Source: a virus. Taken from it: DNA of 64,000 bases. Positions within the stretch are counted from its first letter, which is position 1. Each line of letters opens with the position of its first letter. Of this stretch, positions 18,924-27,099 are shown piece by piece. The stretch spans positions 1-64,000 of IMG/VR virus record IMGVR_UViG_3300027973_000031. One strand, written 5' to 3'. Both the position numbers and the translations under genes were made by a program. A model generated the notes under the pieces. That model had not been told where the DNA came from and did not search any database. It saw only the letters and a program-made list of their open reading frames with translations.

Positions 18924-19940
18924 ATGAGTTATAAATTTTTTGCAGAGAACGACATTCAATCAGCCAAAGAAAGTTTGTCTGAATACATCCCAATTACTGG
19001 AACAATTCTTTCTGGTACATACGGAACTTGGCCAAATGATACAAACGTAAAGAAATTTACAGCGACTCATGGTTTGTTTGAATCTGTCTATGATTATCCT
19101 TACCTAAGCTCTTCTGCAAATCACATTTTTGACTTAACTGCTGGTGTAAGAAGTGGAAGTTTTACTGTGGTTTCTGGAACAACAAATAAGAATAGAATCT
19201 ATACTCAAATGGCACAAACTCTATTAGGGTTTGACGTAACAGGAACAGTAAAAAACTTTACAGTTAATACTTCCTCTACAATAATAGATAAAGCTATTTT
19301 TATTCCTATCTCAAGACTTTTAATTAAAGATGAGATTAGATATGCAACTGTTCAAATTTCTCATGGTACTTCTTCTTACGCTTCTCCTTTTGGTGGCGGA
19401 CTAAGAACAATAACTGACACAGGAGCTTCCGCAACAACTGTTTACTCTGATTCCCCAGCTGGAGAATATTATTATCTAACTTCTGGAGGTACAACCTACG
19501 GAACAGTATTCTACCAAGCAGGTGTATTAGTTTTGAATGCGGCTACACTAGATACCAGTAATTGGATCTCTAGCAGTTACATAACAACTGGAACAGGTTC
19601 TACTGATCAAGGATTCTCTTCTGCCTCAATTACAGAAATTGCAGACTCGTTTAGAAGACTAGTCGGTAATATCCAATTCAGCAACAATACTCAATTATAT
19701 TCTACTGTATATAACTGCAGAATTGATGCTAATGAATTTAATTTTAGCTCAAATCCAACTTATGTAAGTTCTAGTAAGATTGTTGTAAAGAACAACCCAA
19801 CAGACAAAAACTATTCTTACGTAACAACAATTGGCTTGTATTCTGATAACGATGAACTACTTGCAGTCGCTAAGTTAAGTGAACCTCTAAGAAATACTGA
19901 CGCAGTTAATTATACACTTTCTGTTAGACTAGATTACTAA
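18924..19940 (+). CDS. Virion protein, paralogue of next gene
   Basis: A 338-residue, Ser/Thr-rich protein without charged clusters. Its C-terminal 100 residues ('NEFNFSSNPTYVSSSKIVVKN...TTIGLYSDNDELLAVAKLSEPLR...YTLSVRLDY') match the C-terminus of the following 432-residue protein ('DFTWSNNRTFISGG...SEVGVYNEEGDLIAIAKLANPVR...YTIKLKLDI'). The two are therefore paralogues sharing an attachment or assembly domain. The family appears in T4-like phages as an unnamed structural protein. An ACGGAGTT ribosome binding site precedes the ATG. It lies 12 bases after the upstream gene and 1 base before its paralogue. Confidence 0.6.
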   Translation: MSYKFFAENDIQSAKESLSEYIPITGTILSGTYGTWPNDTNVKKFTATHGLFESVYDYPYLSSSANHIFDLTAGVRSGSFTVVSGTTNKNRIYTQMAQTLLGFDVTGTVKNFTVNTSSTIIDKAIFIPISRLLIKDEIRYATVQISHGTSSYASPFGGGLRTITDTGASATTVYSDSPAGEYYYLTSGGTTYGTVFYQAGVLVLNAATLDTSNWISSSYITTGTGSTDQGFSSASITEIADSFRRLVGNIQFSNNTQLYSTVYNCRIDANEFNFSSNPTYVSSSKIVVKNNPTDKNYSYVTTIGLYSDNDELLAVAKLSEPLRNTDAVNYTLSVRLDY

Positions 19941-19941
19941 T

Positions 19942-21240
19942 ATGAAAAAATTTGGCAAAAATGATGTATTTTATAATACTCTATCTGCAAATCCATCTTA
20001 CAAGGTCGTCTTTTATAACGGCAATGTAACTGTTAACGATCAATTGTCTGAAGGTAATAAGGTAAGTTCCTCTATCACGATGTTAGAGAGGAACACAATT
20101 TATACTGCATCATTATCAGAAAACTTTACTAAAAATAATTTTTTCTATTCCGCTTCTTTTTCTATTAGTGGTACTTTTTCTTATACTCCACAAGTACAAA
20201 GAAATTTTATTGCTTATCAGCCTGGTGGAGCCTTTTACGAACATTATACGTTGTATAATACAGTTAAAAAACTTTATGCATTAAATAATATATTCATAAA
20301 ATATTCTTTAGATAACAACAATGCAAGCACGGCAAAATATTTAAACACGTCTTTGGTTCAAGCTGGTAGCTTAAAGAACATCTATCCTTCTGGGTACTCA
20401 GACTATTTTTTGAAGCCATTAATGGACATAAATTTTATAGAAATACCATCGGCTTATTACGGTATTAAATTACAGCCAGGGATGTTAAATTTAAAAATTT
20501 ATGTTACCGGAACCTTGGTTGCCGAAGCTAGTGACTCTCAAAAAAATACAAAGATATATCAAACTTATTCTTCTTATAATTCTTCTTTAGTTGGAACAGA
20601 AATTGGAACTGTTCTTTACGACGAAGGAATTATTATCTTAACAGGAAGTTCAAAATTAGCAAATACAAGCGAGTTTTACGTTCAGCCCGTTTCTGATCCC
20701 AAGTATAGTGTAGATTATACTTATACTGCTATTTCTGATAATTTAAAATGGATTTATTTTGGTGCACATCAAAAGACGACGACTGATGCAGGAAGCAATA
20801 CTCCGATTGTTTCTGCATCATATGAATTAAACTTTCAAGGCTCAACAGAAAGAAGCACTATAACAATGTTCTGTTCTGCCGAAAAGAATGATTTCACCTG
20901 GAGCAACAACAGAACGTTTATAAGCGGTGGACAACTTAATTCTTTAGTTCTTGGGCAAACAAGCTCAATAGTGGTTAACGGCACAACTTACAATGCTCCA
21001 ACTGGAAGTTATTTTGTTCCATCCAATGGACAATACTTTGAAAACGACCAGTTAGTAATAAAAAACACTATTTCAAGTTCTTTTACCAATTATAATTCTC
21101 CTTATAAATCTCAAGTGTTTATAAGCGAAGTCGGAGTTTATAATGAAGAAGGCGACTTAATAGCCATAGCAAAATTAGCAAATCCGGTAAGAAAGACACC
21201 AGAATTAGATTATACAATAAAACTTAAACTTGATATTTAA
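19942..21240 (+). CDS. Virion protein, paralogue of previous gene
   Basis: A 432-residue, beta-rich protein, Tyr/Ser/Asn-rich, with the same C-terminal domain (about residues 310-432) as its upstream neighbour but a different, longer N-terminal half. The order 'F.WSNN.TF...G...EVGVYNEEGDLIAIAKLANPVRKT' is the shared core. Only one base separates it from the previous stop and it has no strong ribosome binding site, so it is probably translationally coupled. It is the last gene of the first late block; the next gene is in the early recombination cluster. The function is unknown; it is a candidate decoration or fibre-attachment protein. Confidence 0.58.
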   Translation: MKKFGKNDVFYNTLSANPSYKVVFYNGNVTVNDQLSEGNKVSSSITMLERNTIYTASLSENFTKNNFFYSASFSISGTFSYTPQVQRNFIAYQPGGAFYEHYTLYNTVKKLYALNNIFIKYSLDNNNASTAKYLNTSLVQAGSLKNIYPSGYSDYFLKPLMDINFIEIPSAYYGIKLQPGMLNLKIYVTGTLVAEASDSQKNTKIYQTYSSYNSSLVGTEIGTVLYDEGIIILTGSSKLANTSEFYVQPVSDPKYSVDYTYTAISDNLKWIYFGAHQKTTTDAGSNTPIVSASYELNFQGSTERSTITMFCSAEKNDFTWSNNRTFISGGQLNSLVLGQTSSIVVNGTTYNAPTGSYFVPSNGQYFENDQLVIKNTISSSFTNYNSPYKSQVFISEVGVYNEEGDLIAIAKLANPVRKTPELDYTIKLKLDI

Positions 21241-21251
21241 TCTGATACAAT
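21224..21251 (+). promoter_or_regulatory. Early-type promoter with -10 next to the ruvC-like start
   Basis: TGATACAAT (extended -10: TG, one base, TACAAT at 21246-21251) with a possible weak -35 TTAAAC at 21224-21229 (16-base spacer). The -10 ends 6 bases before the ATG at 21258, so the transcript would begin at or next to the start codon. No Shine-Dalgarno is present. Confidence 0.45.
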
Positions 21252-21257
21252 TTAATC

Positions 21258-21782
21258 ATGATTTTAGGACTTGATATCTCAACAACAATTACTGCGTTTA
21301 CTATCTTGGACGAAGATGGTAAGATCGTCTTGTGTGAAGCGGTAAGATTAGAAAAACTTAAAGACATTTTTATTAAAGCTTCAAATATTAAAAAGTATGT
21401 TGATAATCTTAATAAAACATACGACATTAAAGCAATCTATGTAGAAGAACCTCTTATGTCTTTCTCCGCTGGTATGTCTTCTGCTAAAACAATTTCAACA
21501 TTAATGAGATTCAATGGTATTGTTTCCTGGATTTGTTGTGATGTAATTGGTTTAGATCCTCAATTTATTTCTGCTGCTACGGCTCGTAGAATGTATGGCG
21601 TGAAAATGGAGAAAGGAAGAAAAGCAAAAGAAGTTGTGTTTGAAGCTGTACTTGACCAAGAACCAGACTTTAAGGTAGAATTGACCGCACACGGGAACCC
21701 TGTTCCGGGTTCTATGGATAGAAGCGATAGTTTTATTATCGCTAAGGCCGGTTATTTACAATGGAAATCACTGAAAAGCTAA
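21258..21782 (+). CDS. RuvC-like Holliday junction resolvase
   Basis: A 174-residue RNase H-fold nuclease. The catalytic acidic set of the RuvC family is visible: Asp6 in 'LGLDISTT', Glu63/64 in 'YVEEP', and Asp154/Asp157 in 'SMDRSDSFIIAKAG'. The length is typical of RuvC (about 170). It would cut four-way DNA junctions during recombination-dependent replication or before packaging, the job done in T4 by the unrelated gp49. It begins the early cluster with primase (22-base overlap) and the SbcD-SbcC protein. No ribosome binding site lies upstream; a -10-like hexamer ends 6 bases before the ATG. Assignment to fold is good; substrate is by family. Confidence 0.78.
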   Translation: MILGLDISTTITAFTILDEDGKIVLCEAVRLEKLKDIFIKASNIKKYVDNLNKTYDIKAIYVEEPLMSFSAGMSSAKTISTLMRFNGIVSWICCDVIGLDPQFISAATARRMYGVKMEKGRKAKEVVFEAVLDQEPDFKVELTAHGNPVPGSMDRSDSFIIAKAGYLQWKSLKS

Positions 21783-22699
21783 ATATTGTTGATTCTTTCC
21801 TTGGTGAACATCATAAAGTAGGAAATGAATATCTTTATTATTGTCCGTTCTGTAAACACCATAAAAAGAAACTCTCTGTAAATTTTACGAAAAGCAAGTA
21901 CAAGTGTTGGGTCTGCGATGTTGCAGGCAATATTCGCAAACTTGTGCGTAAAAAAGGCACCTTTGAGATGTTCCAGAGATGGAAAATGCTCGATGGAGAG
22001 GTTGATCTTGATACAAACCTAGACGATCTATTTGCAGACACTCCAGAGGCTCGTGAAGAGGTTTTCTCTTTACCAGAGAAGTTCGTGACGCTCACAAATA
22101 AAACGACGCTCCTAGCGCACGCTAAATCATTAAACTATCTTAAGAAGCGTGGTGTAACTCAAGAAGACATACTTTATTGGAAGATTGGTTTCTGCTTTGA
22201 CGGAGAATACAAAGACAGAATAATTTTTCCATCGTTCAACTCTAATGGTGATCTAAACTACTTCATTGGTAGAACTATTACTGGCGATAAGTTTGCTAAG
22301 TTTAAGCAACCGCCGTCTTCTAAAGATATAATCTTTAATGAACTATACATAGATTTTGACAGCGATATTATTCTTGTCGAAGGAATCTTTGACGCAATCA
22401 AAGCAGGGCACAACGCAATTCCAATGCTTGGTTCAACTTTGAGAGAGGAAAGTAAATTGTTCCAGAAGATCGTCGGCTATGATACAACTGTGTATATGGC
22501 GTTAGATCCAGATGCGACGAAGAAAGAAAGTGAGATTATACGAAAGCTTATCAATTATGGTGTTGAGGTCTATAAGATAGATATTCTACCTTATAAAGAC
22601 GCAGGAGAAATGACAAAAGAACAATTCCAGAAGAGAAAGGCTTGTGCCAGATTGATGACCTATGATACATTACTACAACAAGAATTAGAGGTTGCATGA
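21761..22699 (+). CDS. Short DnaG-like DNA primase (zinc ribbon + Toprim)
   Basis: A 312-residue primase. The N-terminus has a zinc ribbon with Cys28, Cys31, Cys49 and Cys52 (CPFC...CWVC), followed by a DnaG-like 'GDKFAKFKQPP'-bearing core. The Toprim domain shows 'ILVEGIFDAIKAG' (Glu about 207) and 'ALDPDATKK' (the D-x-D metal site, about 248-250). It would make RNA primers for lagging-strand synthesis with the DnaB-like helicase encoded at 60825. It is about half the length of bacterial DnaG because the helicase-binding C-terminal domain is absent. It overlaps the ruvC-like gene by 22 bases and the next gene by 4. Confidence 0.82.
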   Translation: MEITEKLNIVDSFLGEHHKVGNEYLYYCPFCKHHKKKLSVNFTKSKYKCWVCDVAGNIRKLVRKKGTFEMFQRWKMLDGEVDLDTNLDDLFADTPEAREEVFSLPEKFVTLTNKTTLLAHAKSLNYLKKRGVTQEDILYWKIGFCFDGEYKDRIIFPSFNSNGDLNYFIGRTITGDKFAKFKQPPSSKDIIFNELYIDFDSDIILVEGIFDAIKAGHNAIPMLGSTLREESKLFQKIVGYDTTVYMALDPDATKKESEIIRKLINYGVEVYKIDILPYKDAGEMTKEQFQKRKACARLMTYDTLLQQELEVA

Positions 22700-25600
22700 A
22701 ATTCGCCCATTTAGCAGATATTCACATTAAAAATCTAAAACACCACAACATTTACGAAAACATCTTTGGACAAATGTATAATGCTCTTGAAAAAGAGAAA
22801 GTAGACGCAATCATTTGTTGCGGAGACGTTGCACATACAAAAACAAACATCTCACCAGAATTTGTTGAGATGACAACAAAACTATTCAACAATCTTTCAG
22901 ACATAGCTCCTCTATACATTATTCTTGGTAATCACGATGGTAATTTAAATAATGCTGATCGCCAAGATGCAATTAGTCCAATTGTTCAAGCTATTAATAG
23001 TCCAAGAGTTAAGCTTCTAAAAGATTCTGGTGAGTTCCATCTTAATGATAAATTCTGTCTGAATGTTTTATCGATCTTTGATCGAGATAATTGGATTAAA
23101 CCAACTAGCGCAGAAAAGATTAACATTGCATTGTATCACGGAGCAATTCAAGGCTCCAAGACTGATACTGGCTGGGCAATGAAGAATACAGATGATAATC
23201 TGTCAATCTTTGATGATTTTGATTATGGTTTTCTTGGAGACATTCATAAGCATCAATTCTTAAATGACAAGGTGGCTTATTGCGGTTCAACCATTCAACA
23301 GAACTTTGGAGAGGAGACAGAGAAAGGAATTCTTATTTGGGACATCAAGGATAAAAATAAGTTCTCTGTAAAACCAATAATCTTTAATAATCCAGCTCCT
23401 TTCATAACTGTTGAATACGATGGATCTTTTCCTGTTATCCAGGTTGGTTCACACGTTCGTTTAGTATTGGATAAGTATTATGACCAAGAGCAGATCAATA
23501 AACTTAAAACAGACATACTAAAAAATTATTCACCTAAGTCTATTACTGTTGTCAATAAGCACGCCAAAGAGGTTGAGAATGAGATAGAGAAGGGTGATAA
23601 GACAAAATTAAATCTCCGAGATAATAATGTTCAGCAACAGCTAATCAAAGAGTTCTTAGCTTCCGAAAACCTTACAGAAGAACAGATGCAGCAAGTATTA
23701 GACATTAATACTAAGTTCAATCTTGATGCAGAAGTATCTGATAATGTTGCAAGAAATGTTAAATGGAGTCTTGATAATTTTGAGTGGGATAATCTCTTTA
23801 ATTATAAAGATGGTAACAAGATAGATTTTTATGAATTAAGCGGAATTGTTGGAATCTTTGGAAAGAATTATTCTGGTAAGTCCAGCATAATCGACAGCCT
23901 TCTTTACACCTTGTTTAACACAACTTCTAAGAACATTCGTAAGAATTTTGATGTAGTTAATGAGCGTAAGAAAGAAGGTAATGGAAGCGCCTACATTAGT
24001 TTAAGTGAGAATGAAATTCTCTCGATAACAAGAAAGACAGAAAAAATTACTAAGAAATCAAAAGGGAAGATAATAGAAGAAGGCAAAACAGAATTAGATT
24101 TCGAGATTTTTGCGGGAGCAAGCGTTATGCCATTTAATGGCAACGATAGAATGGAGACAGACAAGAACATTCGCAAAGAGATCGGAACTTATGAAGACTT
24201 CTGTAATACTTGTCTGTCAACTCAACACGGCTCATTAGACTTTATTAATGAAGGGTCAACAAAAAGAAAGGAAGTCCTTGCTAACTTTCTTGATTTACAG
24301 ATCTTTGAAAATAAACATAAGCCAGCTAACCAGTATGCCAATGAACTTAAAACCTTGATTAAGAAAACTGACAAAGATTACTCAAAAATACTTGGCGACA
24401 TACACATAAAGCATCATTTAGCGATTGATAAATTATACGAAGAAGCCAAGAATGTAGAAGCTTTAAAAGCAGAGCAACAAGTTTTACAAGATAAAATTAC
24501 AAAGCTGACCGCTGACCTTGCAAAGGTAGAAGAGCCAATTGACATCGAGAAAGCTTGGTTGACTCACGGAGAATTAAACTTTCAGCTTTCTCTGACAAAA
24601 ATAGCTATTGAGAAAAAATCAGCTGAATTAAAAACTCACGAAGAAACCATTGAAAAGATTAATCAAGTCGTAGAGAAACTTAATGTAGAAGAACTTAAAG
24701 TAAAACAGGAAGCTTCTAAAAAGATTCTAAAAGAGATTGATTCTCTTCTCTCCGAGAAGAAGATGAAAAACAATTCTCTTTCAATCTATAGAAAGTCTGC
24801 CGAGCTTATTGATTTAGCTGCTTGCGGCAAAGACCAATTTAAAGAATGCTCATTTAAGAAGAGCGCACTGGAATCCCTAACAGAAATCTCAATAGTAGAG
24901 TTGGCTCTTAAAACGATCGAAGAACAAGAAGCAGCTTTAAGAGGTGATCTATTAAAGTTAGAGATAGACAAAGTTAACGAATACCTTGATAAACTTACAA
25001 AGCTTAAAGATAAATCTAATGAAGCATCCAGCAAAATCTCCTCTCTCTTAAAAGAGATAGTTAAGTTGCAAAATACCAAGTCAGAGGTTGAGACAGAACT
25101 TGTGGAGAATGAAAAAATAATTAATCGTTATGAATCAAACAAAGATTTATACGACAACATTAACGAATTGAAAAAAGACCTTGTTAATCTCGTTAAGAAA
25201 AAGAATTCTACACAAGAATCTTTAAAGACAGCGGAAAACGATCATACAAAAGCAGTAGGAAACTTAGCGTCATTAGAGCAACAAATTGATACATACGAGA
25301 AAGAAATAGAGGAACTTAATAAACTAAAAGCAGAACATTCATCTTATGAGTTATTTCTAAAATGCACACATAATAGCGGTATTCCGTTTGAATTAATTAA
25401 AAGAACTCTGCCAATAATCAACGAAGAAATAAACGGTCTTTTGGCAAACATTGTCGAGTTTGAAGCTTACTTTGCAAATGAAGAAGGTAGATTAGAAATT
25501 TACATTCAGCATCCTAATTCTTCTCCGAGAGCGATTGAAAACTGCTCAGGAGCAGAAAAGTCCTTGGTTGCTATGGCGATTAGATTAGCTCTGATTAAAT

Positions 25601-25815
25601 GTGGCAGCTTGCCAGTAAGCAACGTATTTATTCTTGATGAGCCAGCTACATCTTTGGATGCGGAACATATGGACAGTTTTATCAAAGTTTTAGAAATGAT
25701 TAAATCTCAATTTAAAACTGTATTATTAATCACTCACTTAGATACATTAAAAGACTCAGTGGATAAAATTATCGAGATTCAGAAGGATGAAGAGGGATTT
25801 GCATACATTAACTAA
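22696..25815 (+). CDS. Fused SbcD-SbcC (gp47-gp46-like) recombination nuclease/ATPase
   Basis: A single 1039-residue ORF joins two normally separate subunits. Residues 1 to about 240 form a calcineurin-like nuclease: 'LADIHIKN', 'CCGDVAHTK', 'LGNHDGN', 'YHGAIQG', 'GDIHKHQ'. From about 365 comes an SbcC/Rad50 ATPase: Walker A 'GIFGKNYSGKSS' near 386, a long coiled coil (about 560-900), signature 'CSGAEKSL' near 951 and Walker B 'VFILDEPATSLD' near 978. In T4, gp47 and gp46 resect DNA ends for recombination-dependent replication. The coiled-coil apex lacks a CxxC zinc hook; the only cysteine pair there is spaced C-x8-C (about 709-718). Its start overlaps the primase stop by 4 bases. Confidence 0.9.
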   Translation: MKFAHLADIHIKNLKHHNIYENIFGQMYNALEKEKVDAIICCGDVAHTKTNISPEFVEMTTKLFNNLSDIAPLYIILGNHDGNLNNADRQDAISPIVQAINSPRVKLLKDSGEFHLNDKFCLNVLSIFDRDNWIKPTSAEKINIALYHGAIQGSKTDTGWAMKNTDDNLSIFDDFDYGFLGDIHKHQFLNDKVAYCGSTIQQNFGEETEKGILIWDIKDKNKFSVKPIIFNNPAPFITVEYDGSFPVIQVGSHVRLVLDKYYDQEQINKLKTDILKNYSPKSITVVNKHAKEVENEIEKGDKTKLNLRDNNVQQQLIKEFLASENLTEEQMQQVLDINTKFNLDAEVSDNVARNVKWSLDNFEWDNLFNYKDGNKIDFYELSGIVGIFGKNYSGKSSIIDSLLYTLFNTTSKNIRKNFDVVNERKKEGNGSAYISLSENEILSITRKTEKITKKSKGKIIEEGKTELDFEIFAGASVMPFNGNDRMETDKNIRKEIGTYEDFCNTCLSTQHGSLDFINEGSTKRKEVLANFLDLQIFENKHKPANQYANELKTLIKKTDKDYSKILGDIHIKHHLAIDKLYEEAKNVEALKAEQQVLQDKITKLTADLAKVEEPIDIEKAWLTHGELNFQLSLTKIAIEKKSAELKTHEETIEKINQVVEKLNVEELKVKQEASKKILKEIDSLLSEKKMKNNSLSIYRKSAELIDLAACGKDQFKECSFKKSALESLTEISIVELALKTIEEQEAALRGDLLKLEIDKVNEYLDKLTKLKDKSNEASSKISSLLKEIVKLQNTKSEVETELVENEKIINRYESNKDLYDNINELKKDLVNLVKKKNSTQESLKTAENDHTKAVGNLASLEQQIDTYEKEIEELNKLKAEHSSYELFLKCTHNSGIPFELIKRTLPIINEEINGLLANIVEFEAYFANEEGRLEIYIQHPNSSPRAIENCSGAEKSLVAMAIRLALIKCGSLPVSNVFILDEPATSLDAEHMDSFIKVLEMIKSQFKTVLLITHLDTLKDSVDKIIEIQKDEEGFAYIN

Positions 25816-25823
25816 CTATTTAT
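25815..25823 (+). promoter_or_regulatory. Late-promoter-like box ACTATTTAT
   Basis: An exact ACTATTTAT that overlaps the stop region of the SbcD-SbcC gene, 35 bases before the ATG at 25850. Same motif and spacing as at 25964, 34004, 34541, 42152, 58254 and 62196. TATTTATA within it resembles the T4 late consensus TATAAATA. Confidence 0.6.
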
Positions 25824-25849
25824 AACACCGAAAGGTTAGGAGGTATATC

Positions 25850-25903
25850 ATGGCAAAGAAGCAAGAAAAACCAGTAAAGAAAGACGAGAAGAAAAAGAAA
25901 TAA
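25850..25903 (+). CDS. 17-residue lysine-rich peptide
   Basis: A very short ORF of 17 residues (MAKKQEKPVKKDEKKKK), with 10 lysines. It is too small for normal gene calling but has a strong TTAGGAGG ribosome binding site 6-7 bases before the ATG, its own late-type box 35 bases upstream and a strong terminator directly after it. The whole unit (box to terminator) is about 140 bases. A basic peptide made late could enter the capsid with DNA, as the T4 internal proteins do, or the transcript could act as an RNA. Neither role is shown by the sequence. Confidence 0.5.
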   Translation: MAKKQEKPVKKDEKKKK

Positions 25904-25921
25904 TTTCTTCTAATAATTCGG

Positions 25922-25958
25922 AGGCGTCAAGATTAAAACCTTGACGCCTTTTTATTTT
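25922..25958 (+). terminator. Strong intrinsic terminator
   Basis: A perfect 10-base stem, AGGCGTCAAG / CTTGACGCCT, with an 8-base loop, followed by TTTTATTTT. It separates the 17-residue ORF from the next late-type box, only 6 bases downstream. Confidence 0.9.
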
Positions 25959-25963
25959 ATGAT

Positions 25964-25972
25964 ACTATTTAT
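25964..25972 (+). promoter_or_regulatory. Late-promoter-like box ACTATTTAT
   Basis: An exact ACTATTTAT, 33 bases before the ATG at 25997 and directly after the terminator at 25922. That location is a good argument that it initiates transcription of the terminase/portal operon. Confidence 0.65.
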
Positions 25973-25996
25973 TGTATAATCTCAGGAGGATTAATT

Positions 25997-26155
25997 ATGT
26001 CAGATCAAAAGCCAAAAGGACACGGACCAGCAAAAGTTGCTCCATTCACACAAAGCCCAGGTGGAAAAGGTCATAACTGGCCAAAAGCCGGTGATCCAAA
26101 CACCAAAGGCTGGAACGAGAAAGTCCACAAAGGTGGCGCTCCAAAGCCAAAATAA
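25997..26155 (+). CDS. Small Gly/Pro/Lys-rich protein (52 aa)
   Basis: A 52-residue ORF preceded by CAGGAGGA and a late-type box. Composition is extreme: Gly, Pro and Lys dominate, and short motifs recur ('GHGPAK', 'GGKGHNWPKAG', 'NTKGW', 'KGGAPKPK'). It is basic, has no hydrophobic core and is probably disordered. It is the first gene of the head operon, 9 bases before the next ORF. Its promoter and ribosome binding site quality suggest it is really made, possibly in quantity. The role is unknown; a DNA-binding or capsid-internal peptide is one possibility. Confidence 0.6.
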   Translation: MSDQKPKGHGPAKVAPFTQSPGGKGHNWPKAGDPNTKGWNEKVHKGGAPKPK

Positions 26156-26164
26156 GAGGTAGTT

Positions 26165-26521
26165 ATGCCTTTTGATCCAAAACAGATCTCGGCACTAGAA
26201 AAAGCCGTTGAAGATAAATACGGTGAAAAAGCTGTATTAGACCCTTCTTCTCTTTGGACACCCGAGAAAGAAAAAACCTACCTTGATCAGGTTAAGGCAG
26301 TTGAGAATTTTTATCGTCAACAACCTTATGAAAACCAAGTTGATCAGGGTGGTTTTATTCTCAGGGAAAAACTACTTAATAAGAGGAACTTTAAAAATTG
26401 TTCTTACTGCGGAGATCAAGTATATAAAGCAGCAGACGAAATGTATATGACAAAGTTTAATTGTTGTTTTAATTGCTACGTCTTACACCTAGAAGGAAGA
26501 GAAACAAAATGGCAGAAATAG
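26165..26521 (+). CDS. Small zinc-ribbon protein
   Basis: A 118-residue protein. The C-terminal half has a four-cysteine zinc ribbon: 'NCSYCGDQ' and 'FNCCFNCY', separated by about 17 residues. The N-terminal half is helical and charged. An AGAGGTAG site lies before the ATG. It overlaps the next gene by 13 bases, and the terminase follows that one. A location just before terminase genes is where small packaging factors often lie, but no known small-terminase signature is visible. The function is unknown. Confidence 0.6.
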   Translation: MPFDPKQISALEKAVEDKYGEKAVLDPSSLWTPEKEKTYLDQVKAVENFYRQQPYENQVDQGGFILREKLLNKRNFKNCSYCGDQVYKAADEMYMTKFNCCFNCYVLHLEGRETKWQK

Positions 26522-27099
26522 TAAACAACGAGGTCCAAAATGATATTTACGAAATTGTCCGTGGGATTGGTCAAGCGATGTCTCTGGCTTATGATGGACC
26601 AACCTACAACGAAGACATTGACAACAAAGTTGGCTTACGAAGAGAAGAAGGCAATTACTTAGTAGACAAAAGAATTATGGATGGTTTTCACGTTAAAGTC
26701 GGTGGTAGAAAGCTGACTATTAATTACCACGCAGAAATTCCGCTCAACGAGATTCATAGGATGGGAGCTGGAAAGTTTGAAGACGAAATCGAAAGCACTA
26801 TTGAAAAATGTCTTGCATTCGTCAAAAAACAATTTAAGGCTACAACAAAGAAAAGTCTTGCAACAAAAGAAGCCAAGAAAACATTAAAGAACGGAAAAAC
26901 AGTTAAGGATTTCGACGTTTTAATTCAGCCAATTTCTCGTTTTAGAACGTCTGTAACGGCACATAAATGCTACGAACTTACTGGTATTCCCGAGCCAGAA
27001 GAGTATAAGAGTCAGATTGTTGCTGATTACGAAAAGTATCACAAGAGCCTCTTTAAGAACAAGAAGAAGGCAGAAGAAGCTCCTAAGCGAGTTGCATGA
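26509..27099 (+). CDS. Conserved phage protein upstream of terminase (candidate packaging factor)
   Basis: 196 residues from the ATG at 26509, which has AGAAGGAAGAG upstream. An earlier in-frame TTG at 26473 would add 12 residues but has no such site. The sequence 'VGLRREEGNYLVDKRIMDGF' with 'INYHAEIPLNEIHR...FEDEIESTIEKCLAFVKKQFK' looks like a compact alpha/beta domain followed by a basic C-terminus. It overlaps the large terminase gene by 4 bases, so the two are translationally coupled. The small terminase (gp16) would be expected here, but no helix-turn-helix is recognisable, so that role is only positional. Confidence 0.55.
   Translation: MAEIVNNEVQNDIYEIVRGIGQAMSLAYDGPTYNEDIDNKVGLRREEGNYLVDKRIMDGFHVKVGGRKLTINYHAEIPLNEIHRMGAGKFEDEIESTIEKCLAFVKKQFKATTKKSLATKEAKKTLKNGKTVKDFDVLIQPISRFRTSVTAHKCYELTGIPEPEEYKSQIVADYEKYHKSLFKNKKKAEEAPKRVA

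Noticed and set aside
26473-26508. TTG start giving 12 extra residues to the gene at 26509
   Set aside because: The ATG at 26509 has the ribosome binding site directly upstream; the TTG has none.
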